From: Bondarzewia mesenterica
Taxonomy: Eukaryota > Basidiomycota > Agaricomycetes > Russulales > Bondarzewiaceae
NCBI GenBank assembly: GCA_004802705.1
Contig: SGPL01000413.1
Span: 1 to 30,005, forward strand
DNA length: 30,005 nt
Direction of reading: 5' to 3'
Part shown: one piece after another, positions 22,605 through 30,005 of the stretch
Layout of the letters: each line of letters starts with the position of its first letter
How positions within the stretch are numbered: position 1 is the first letter of the stretch
Position numbers and translations under genes: made by a program
Notes under the pieces: generated by a model
What the model saw: only the letters and a program-made list of their open reading frames with translations
Databases searched by the model: none
What the model was told of the DNA's origin: nothing

Positions 22605-22634
22605 CCACATGTCTCCACATGTCTCCACATGTCT
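22605..22634 (+). repeat. Tandem repeat, three copies of CCACATGTCT
   Basis: Three exact head-to-tail copies of CCACATGTCT, each containing the palindrome ACATGT, lie about 210 nt upstream of the DUF952 start. Confidence 0.9.
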
Positions 22635-23007
22635 CTCATGATATGATGAATGCGACACGAGTCAAAGGAAGGTATGTCGCCACCAATCATCGCTTTTCGC
22701 GGGTCTCTTCTTGTCCAACTGAAGGCGATTATAACGACTGCGCTTACTTTCGCCTGCCGTCACGATGCTTGCTGTCACTGTCTAAGTACTTCAATTGCAC
22801 GTCCCGGGGATCCTCATTACTAGGTTATGTGCGTTTACACCAAGCCGATACCCTTCTTTTGGCCTGGCGACTCAGGTAAGTAAGGGGGCGAGGCATTCGT
22901 CAGTTGTCGTGACATGCACTGAAGCTGACCTCCAACATTCATCGAGCGATTTTCACGAGCTTTTGCCCAAGAACCCCCTTGTATTGACTATCACCTGTAA
23001 GTGCACG

Positions 23008-23352
23008 ATGACACCGATGACGCTCTTCGCCGTTCCACGCTCGCTCCTACTTCACCGCCGGTCTAGCACAATTTCTAGCATGATCCATCTTCGTCTGGAT
23101 TTCAGTGATTCCGATGTCAGCGGCGAAAGGCAGCACTTACTATCATACTCAAGTCCGAGCTCTTCTGCGAGAATTTTGGGGTATAATCCCTCACCCGGTG
23201 CTCGCAAGTTGGATTGCAGCGTCTTCTTGCTTCTCTCAACGATGGCTCTGTGGGGGCTGATCATATTGTATGTCATTGGCGTCAGCAGCTCAACCACCTC
23301 TCATTTCTCGTCTACCAAAGGAAGGCTATATGAGGGGGCTTTTAAATTTTGA
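23008..23352 (+). CDS. Doubtful hypothetical protein with one C-terminal hydrophobic segment
   Basis: An ATG-initiated frame of 114 residues, open further upstream without another ATG. The middle is Ser-rich and the end holds one hydrophobic stretch (FLLLSTMALWGLIILYVIGV). No family is recognised. Strong donor-like sequences upstream (GTAAGT at 22876 and 22997) hint at a spliced gene, but I could not build a convincing exon chain. It may be a degenerate gene or chance. Confidence 0.22.
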   Translation: MTPMTLFAVPRSLLLHRRSSTISSMIHLRLDFSDSDVSGERQHLLSYSSPSSSARILGYNPSPGARKLDCSVFLLLSTMALWGLIILYVIGVSSSTTSHFSSTKGRLYEGAFKF

Positions 23353-23800
23353 CATTGTCACTCGCCAATTCGTGGGACATGGTGGAGGGTTGTGAGAGCG
23401 CACGCTTGTCCCGGGGGGGAGGGGTACCTAGGTTGTGAGTGGCTTCATTGTGTTTGAAAGTGTCGCCAGTCTGATTCCGGTAATGATCATTCATTGCTGC
23501 ATCGTTTAATCGCTGTGTTGTTTCTACCAATTTGTTCGTCGGCAATACATAATCGTGAATTTCAGAGCGCAGCTCTTGGGATATCTCTTGTAAATTATCA
23601 GATAATCTTCCAGCTGTGATCTATCTCCATAACTGATCCCGAGATAGTATGAGGGTGCGTATGCCTCGGCCGCCAGGGCAAGTCTTACACATATGACCGA
23701 GGTCCAAATTCTTGAAGAGTGCCCGTTGTTCACACACACTTTGTTCGCATAACTATCAGGAGCAGCGCAGTACTACTAGGTATTGGCCACCGTCACAACT
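23353..23800. other. Intergenic upstream of the Gfo/Idh/MocA dehydrogenase
   Basis: Nothing supportable is seen in these 448 nt beyond a G-rich patch near 23412-23424. Confidence 0.4.
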
Positions 23801-25516
23801 ATGGCCTCCGTCTACGGTTTGTGCAAGCGCGTCTACACCGTACGTTATCCACGACGTCGAATTCATCCTGTCTTCAATCCCTCAAGGCTTTGAAACACAT
23901 CTATGTACTGACTGCGCCTCACAGGTTCTTTACCCACCCGCTCCCACGGACCCATCGTCTACCCCACTCAAGTTCGGGATATTAGGCGCAGCTGCGATCG
24001 CGCCCATCGCTATTGTGCGCCCCGTGAAGAACCATCCAGACGCGGTTCTGTACGGCGTCGCAGCTCGCGACGAGACGCGCGCGGCCGCATTCGCGAAGAA
24101 GTGGGGCGTTGTCAAGACGTATGGGTCGTATCAAGGTTCGTCTGAGTTTACTGACTGCGTTTAGGACCAGCGTCTGAGCGCCTTGATGGGTTCGGCGTTC
24201 GGGTAGAGCTTCTGGATGACCCCGAGATTGATGTGGTGTATAACCCGGTGCGCAGATATGCTTTCTTTTGTCGCTTATTCTTGTTGTCAATCCATCTGAC
24301 TTCGCACGTGTTCTATGGCTGGTGGTAGCTGCCCAATGGATTGCATTATGAGTGGACCATGAAGGCGCTCGCTGCGGGAAAACATGTCCTGTTGGAGAAG
24401 CCTAGTGCCGATACCGCAGAGGAGACGCGCAAAATGTTCGCGTTTGCGGAGAAGAAGGGGCTCGTTCTCCTGGAAGCGTTTCATTATCGGTGAGGTTACT
24501 ACGGGCCCCGCATCACGGAGGGCGGCGGATGTGCGTTCAAATGGCTAGCAACTGACGTTCGTGCAGATTCCATCCTGCTACTCAGCGTGTGAAAGAGATC
24601 GTCGATAGCGGCGAGCTCGGTCAGATCAAGAGCATTGAATCTTCACTTACTATTCCTTCTGGGCTCCTGAAGGACGATGATATTCGCTTGTCATATAACC
24701 TCGGCGGTGGTGCGATGATGGACATGGGATGTACGTTTTATACTCGCTCTTTTTATCACAAGCATCTTATGAATATCCTATGCCCTTGAGAAAACTCATA
24801 CTTATAATGTTTCCGCCCACAGGCTACACGCTCTCCATGACGCGCTACCTCGCTGGAGCAGATCCTGTGAAAATATTGAGCGCATCAGCAGACACTTCGT
24901 CCAAATTTCCGCGGATTGACATCGGCACTAGCGCCAAGCTGGCCTTCTCCTCGCAGACGCCGGACGACGACTCCCAGATCACGGCGACCATCCATGCCAA
25001 CTTCCGACTGCCCGCTCGCGGGCCGTTCGGCCTCATCCCTGCCATGCCCAAAATGAATGTGCGGGCTGTTGGCACGGAAGGCGAAGTTGAGCTGTATAAC
25101 TTCCCTGGGCCTTTTTTTGTATCATTATATCAAGGTGAAGACGTATGGGAAGGAGGGCAACAGCAAGGGGAAGACGCGGACAGAGAAACGGTATGGCGAG
25201 AAGGGGAATGGGTCGTGGACGACGTGTGTAGTTTTCCTCATTAATATTGCCCTTGTCGGAGGTCGTCACGGTGTTGAACTTTTGGGACATCAGGTATCGT
25301 TATCAGCTGGAGGCGTTCATTGATAAAGTGCGCGGGCGAACACCTCAGCATTGGTTCGACGCGGCGGATTCGATTGCAAATATCGAGTGGATCGGGCGCA
25401 TATACGAGGAGGTGTGTCATCGTATTCCTTACTTTGCGGAACTGAATTAATTTGGGAGTTCACAGACTGGACTTGGCATAAGGCCAGCTTCGGAGGCTGA
25501 AGTTCCCAGTGCATGA
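23801..25516 (+). CDS. Gfo/Idh/MocA dehydrogenase (D-xylose / dihydrodiol dehydrogenase type) with an apparent +1 frameshift
   Basis: Eight exons (23801-23839, 23925-24135, 24207-24247, 24329-24489, 24567-24730, 24823-25223, 25294-25411, 25466-25516) give 394 residues if one T is dropped from the T7 run at 25112-25118. Visible are the Rossmann start KFGILGAAAIAP, LPNGLHYEWTMKA, the lysine motif EKP at 120-122, EAFHYRFHP (catalytic-type Tyr150), and GGGAMMDMGCY. After the shift come YHYIKVKTYG, YRYQLEAFIDKVRGRTP and a short TGLGIRP tail. The family oxidises pyranose sugars or trans-dihydrodiols with NADP+; the substrate here cannot be fixed. As given, the frame ends at a stop at 25242-25244 and loses about 90 C-terminal residues that help form the sheet domain and dimer. 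Downstream codons remain conserved, so a sequencing error or a very recent mutation is likelier than old decay. Confidence 0.9.
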
Positions 25517-26790
25517 GAGGTTTGCTGCATTTACCGGGGTCGGTGCTACGCTGTATGAGAGAGGTATCGATTATCACGGTGGACATTGTTTTATTGTTTC
25601 TAAACTTGATATGTTGGTCCTTTACTGTGTAGTACGTAAGTAAATTGAACTATGTAAAATCACTAGATGATATGTGTACACAATTCGAAAGCATCTTCTT
25701 TCTCGTCGTACTGTTTTATCCAAAGCGGAAAGTAAGTTCATCTTTTTCTCTCTAAACAGGCACTAGTCTCTGTGCATAGGCCAATCACTACCGATGCATT
25801 TGTATCATGGCATGATGCCACGGCAGAGCATGGCAGGGTGTCGACAATACCGTAAACTTGAGAACTGATTGCATTCATCTCCATATCAATCGTCCAGAAT
25901 CCTTGCAGGCAAGCTGCAGAAGAATTGGCCGGCTGAAAGCTTGAATTTCAGTCGCATGACCACCTTTCATATCTGCATTTGAGCACTTGATTTGAATAGG
26001 CACTAAGCCATGTTGGTAGGCGCGCGTAGCTATGTAGTTGATGATCAAGTTGATACATAAGCCTGTCCCCAAGGAATTTTTGGGCACCGTAACCACAAGC
26101 AGACATATGGTGGTGACGCCTGCCAGGCCATCACAAGCGCATTATTACCGCTATCGGTGTTTCACGAGGTTTCACGACACAAAAGCGTCGTACATACTTC
26201 GACCGCGGAATTTCACAAGGTCCAGGACGTGACCGAGGCACGAAAGGGCACGAGCCTACACAAGCTTGGAGAGTTTTAGGGAATGATGATGCCGCAGCGG
26301 AGTCAATGCCGCCGACTCCGTCAGGCAACACAGCGCCTGCAGCTCAGCTCGCTGTGACCTACGTAAAGAAATGAGATGCGCTTCATAGCTGGCTTCACCA
26401 GCTGACGATACTATACTAAATCGAGGTCATTCTGTCCAGCAAGGACGCTGTGAATGCAGTGGAAGACAAGCTGAAGGGTCATGGGGCAGCTGTCGCTGGC
26501 CAACGGGGCTCGGGAGAACCCACGGTCAAAAAAAAAAAGAGAAAAAAGAAAAAATTGAGGCAAGAAAGATTTGTGACGAGATGTGACAAAGAGTTGTACG
26601 GAGGATGTCACAGGGCCGTTGTTGGTGACCTGTAGGTAACAGAGAGCGGAGCTCCCTCGTCTGCTACGCTCCATCTCTATACACTCAACCACCATCCTCT
26701 CCCGCCCTCCCCGTCGACGACGACGCCCGACTATCCTTTCATATCTCCCGCTTTGTCAAAAATCCTGGCTTCTCCCACTGGCTCCCACTC
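25517..26790. other. Long intergenic region before the LIM-RhoGAP gene
   Basis: No gene is supported in these 1274 nt. They hold a small palindrome TGGCATGATGCCA at 25808-25820, a 27-nt pure purine tract at 26528-26554, and a pyrimidine-rich stretch at about 26649-26790 running up to the LIM-RhoGAP start codon. Confidence 0.45.
26649..26790 (+). promoter_or_regulatory. CT-rich core promoter / 5' UTR of the LIM-RhoGAP gene
   Basis: The 140 nt before the ATG are strongly C/T-biased on the coding strand with no TATA box. CT-rich tracts next to the transcription start are common in filamentous fungal promoters. The assignment is inference from composition and position. Confidence 0.35.
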
Positions 26791-29700
26791 ATGAATTCTC
26801 AACAAGATCAGAGCCAGCTTCTGGATGACCATCGACCACCCGCTCCCAACCACCAGCAGACCGTTTACCCTCCTTACAATCCCTCCGATGGCTCAATTTT
26901 TGTCCCACGTCGTCCCTCACCTCAAGCTTCTGGTGCTCCACTGTCTGCACCACCCGCCAGCCCCGGTCGTCTACCCGACCGTACTAATGTACCAACACGA
27001 GCATCGACCCTAGGCTCCGAGCAAGAGCTCGACCATCGCAGGCACGATTACGAGCGCCCTGGACATGCCCATAGCGAAGATCTCAATCACTCTGGTTCGG
27101 CGCGCGACAGTGCCGCACACAGTGACCCCGCCTTCTTCGCCTCTGCACCTTCTCCCGCTTTCCTTTCGCCCAGTCGCCCGACCACTCCTGGTAGTTCCAA
27201 TAACCACAAGCCATCGTCTACGGAGCACTCGGAGGAGTCCAGCAAGCGCCTGAGCACGGGGTCTGATTCTTCCTTATACTCCGGGTCCTCCAATTCCAAC
27301 GCGCCTGCGCCACGCCCACCCGCATCGACTACATCTGCCGGTAGCGTTTCGTCCACGTAAGTTCATTTTACCTCATTTCTGTTCCTGTAGATAGCTTGCC
27401 TTCATTAAGATACCGTGCGTGTTGGGGTTATCATTTGTTCGGTGCTAATTCGCTGCGTTACCATCAGAACCTGCTCGGCATGTGGACAGACGATGCAGGG
27501 CGCCTTTGTACGTGCTTTAGGTACCGTCTTTCACTTGCAATGTTTCAAGTGCATGGTAAGATTTCATTTCGGCGATGTTCGTCGCATAACTGATCGTACG
27601 CCAGGACTGTGGGACGGTTGTTGCTGCCAAATTCTTCCCGATCGACGGTCCGGAGGGCAAACAACAACCACTTTGCGAACGGGACTATTTCCGTCGACTG
27701 AACCTCATCTGTGCGAAGTGTGGGATGGCGTTGCGGGGCAGTTATATCACGGCGTGTAGTACGTCGTACCTGACATTTGATCTTTTGGATCGCAATCTGA
27801 TTGGCACCATAGACAAGAAGTTTCACGTGGAACACTTCACTTGCTCTATCTGTCCGACACTGTTCGGCCCACAGGACTCATATTACGAGCACGACAACGA
27901 TGTGTACTGCCATTACCACTACTCAACCCGCTTCGCGACCAAGTGTGCTGGTTGCAACACTGCGATTTTGAAGCAGTTTGTGGAGATCAACCGGAACATG
28001 CGAGATGAGTGCTGGCACCCAGAATGCTACATGATTAACAAGGTGTGTTGTTCGGTACTTCTGGCATTCGTTATTTGAACGTCACCTGTCTGCAGTTTTG
28101 GAACGTCAAGGTCGTTTCGCGTCGGTCTATGAGCTTGACGGGACAGGACATGGATGCCATTGAGCCCATGTACGCGGACGAGGAGCGCCGGGAAACGGCG
28201 GCAACGTTGAAGGAAAAGCAAGTCAGAATGGAACAGCAGGTCTACCGTATCTGGACGTAAGTCACTTCCTTCCGGACTGTTCTGCAAGCCGATGACGACC
28301 GTGAGGGCAGGGTTTTGTCGGCATTCGAGGAGTCGAGCGCCGCATGTATATCAGATATGTTGCGGCAGGTCAGCAGCGGGCAGTATCTTGAGGCCATCCG
28401 GATGGCAGAGAAATTCATTTTGCATGTGGAGGTGCTATTTGCCACCATCGATGACTTGGAGCATTATTTTGCGCATCTCAATCTCAAAGGTACGTAATCC
28501 TGACGGGTGGCTGGCGGATGAATCTTCCCATTGTGATGGGTTTCGCTTACGCTCGGATTTACCTCTAGGAATGTCACATGTGCGGGAGTCGCGCATGTTG
28601 TGCCGTAAGACAGTCGATCTTTTCACTTTGTTGTCGCATACTCAGGAGACGGGCGCGAAGAGGATGGGCATGACTCAGGAGCTGCTGGCCTTGGTTACGG
28701 GTCTCGCACATTATCTCAAGATCCTAATTCGTATCGCGTTGACGGGCGCACTCAAGCTTGAGAGGGAACACGACATGCGCGAGGCCATGTCGTCTTTCCT
28801 CGACAAACTGCACCTGCTTGCTGTCCAGGGTGGCAACCCGTCTGCACGTCGTATGATGAAAGGTGCGAAAGGCGAGACCTTGGTCACTAATCGCTCGGGC
28901 AACTTGGGGACGAGTGGCGTCAATTATGGATTCCGAAGCCTTGCACCTGAAAACGCGGGCGAATCCCCCTTCTCGGGTGCGCCTCGAGATCCTGCCCTCA
29001 GCAATGTCCCCGTGGTCAACCCTCCGTCTGATCTGTGCGTCAAGTGCAATTTGACTGTCGAAGAGGATTGCGTGCGCCTCGGGACGTACCAGCGCTGGCA
29101 CTCACATTGCGTGCAGTGCAAGACGTGCGGTAAGGTCGCTGCGGCATCTGTACCACAAGAGCCGGCGAAGAGCCCTGAGGAGAAAGAGAAGGATGGGAAC
29201 ATGCCGAAGATCCCGACCGTCCGTCGACCACCAGCGAATGTTGAGCAGTTCGTCTATGAGCTCGAGACGATCATGGATACGTCTTCGTTTGGTGCAATAC
29301 CTACAGTCACTTACTGTATGGAGCACGGCCACAGCGGCTGCCGAACTGGCTTCCAGGCTGTATCGCGATTGGAGCAGTATGCCTTCCTCCTCAACGTCGC
29401 ATTACGGCGCCTATACTTGCTCCTCAAGAAGCGCAAGGTTATCCCGTTGACGCCAAGTAAGTGATCAAATTCTGCATCCGTACAGCGTTACTCTTGAGCT
29501 CAGACATCGTCATAGCCGCCACGCAGGCGCCGGAGCTTCAGCAAGATCCGTACCGCAACTCTGGAGACATTATGCGCATGAAGTCCCACCTCGACCGCAA
29601 ACTATCAGCGAATTCTGCGACGGCGCGACTACCCAAGCGTTCGACTATCGTGGAAAGTCCAGCTGGCAAGGTCGCACAGTCAACGGACGTGCAAAATTCG

Positions 29701-30005
29701 CAGAAGGCGCACCACCCGGACGTTACGTCGGCCTCGAATGGTCACCGCGCACCCGCACAGACCGCGCAGCAGATGTCGACATCCGGACGGTCGCAGCCGC
29801 AACGTCCACCTCAGCAGCAACCATCTCAGCCGCAACTACACCAGCCAGGTGCTCTTCCACTACCACAACGACCACGTCTCACGCCGCCAGGGCAGCTCGA
29901 GTTCGATCATCAGGGTCGAGTCATCCGGCCGTCGTTCGCGCGCAATAACACGGAGATCATGATCGTCGATGAGTCGCGCCGACATCTCCTGCCTGGTGGG
30001 CCACC
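26791..30005 (+). CDS. LRG1: LIM-domain RhoGAP (Lrg1-like), 3' end outside the window
   Basis: Eight exons (26791-27356, 27468-27555, 27605-27758, 27813-28042, 28096-28256, 28311-28489, 28569-29456, 29504 to the edge) give 922 residues and stay open at 30005. Residues 1-188 are Pro/Ser-rich and disordered. LIM1 is at about 191-247 (CSAC...HLQCFKC...CERDYF), LIM2 at 254-315 (CAKC...HVEHFTCSIC...CHYHY), with a half-LIM module after it (CAGC...CWHPECY). A helical region follows, then LIM3 at about 616-720 (CVKC...HSHCVQCKTC...CMEHGHSGC), whose halves are split by a charged insert. The tail is Gln/Pro-rich. This order matches fungal Lrg1, a GTPase activator for Rho1 in cell-wall signalling and polarised growth. 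The GAP domain should follow but is not in the window, so the name rests on the LIM layout; Rga1-type is the alternative. Confidence 0.88.

Larger units (their letters stand above)
22398..23007. other. Divergent intergenic region upstream of DUF952
   Basis: It carries the DUF952 promoter (TATA at 22483-22490) and a three-copy 10-bp tandem repeat at 22605-22634. No other gene is supported. Confidence 0.45.

Noticed and set aside
22795..23352. 185-codon open frame
   Set aside because: Its start is TTG, not ATG; only the part from 23008 is kept, as a doubtful gene.
25119..25134. A 16-nt GT...AG segment whose removal would also restore the dehydrogenase frame
   Set aside because: Far too short for spliceosomal removal, and it would delete the conserved YHYIKV residues.
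26528..26554. A-rich tract as a retrotransposon poly(A) tail
   Set aside because: No target-site duplication or retroelement coding sequence nearby; a simple purine tract suffices.

Overview
The window is ordinary nuclear DNA from a filamentous basidiomycete, most likely an agaricomycete. The evidence is dense short introns (about 47-77 nt, GT-AG), compact intergenic spaces, fungal-type orthologues, and a seven-helix membrane protein family known to me mainly from mushroom-forming fungi. I see no rRNA, tRNA, CRISPR array, transposon or virus-like element. I rebuilt exon structures by hand from splice sites, reading frame and family conservation.

Layout, left to right. 55-2722 (+): PB1 plus four ZZ zinc fingers, resembling the front half of p62/NBR1-type receptors. 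3275-3982 (+): small membrane-anchored protein of unknown function. 4322-7181 (-): PSO2/SNM1 interstrand-crosslink repair nuclease, eight exons. It is head to head with 7567-8544 (+), protein-L-isoaspartate O-methyltransferase, across a short shared promoter region carrying an ACGCGT box. 9273-11114 (+): class III PLP aminotransferase. 11598-18503 (+): giant UFD4/TRIP12-type HECT ubiquitin ligase, 17 exons, one intron of GC-AG type. 18761-19402 (+): RDS3/PHF5A, the SF3b zinc-knuckle splicing subunit, 110 residues in six exons. 20310-21576 (+): orphan seven-helix membrane protein. 21975-22397 (-): DUF952 protein. 23008-23352 (+): doubtful small ORF. 23801-25516 (+): Gfo/Idh/MocA dehydrogenase of the D-xylose / dihydrodiol dehydrogenase type. 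26791 to the right edge (+): LIM-domain RhoGAP (Lrg1-like), cut before its GAP domain.

The genes do not form a pathway. Most are housekeeping: DNA repair, protein repair, ubiquitin ligation, splicing and Rho signalling. I found no convincing new multi-gene system. The most useful observations are two genes that each need exactly one extra base removed to restore a conserved reading frame (A4 run at 7593-7596; T7 run at 25112-25118). Others are the PB1 + 4xZZ protein, the GC-AG intron, and two conserved orphan membrane proteins.
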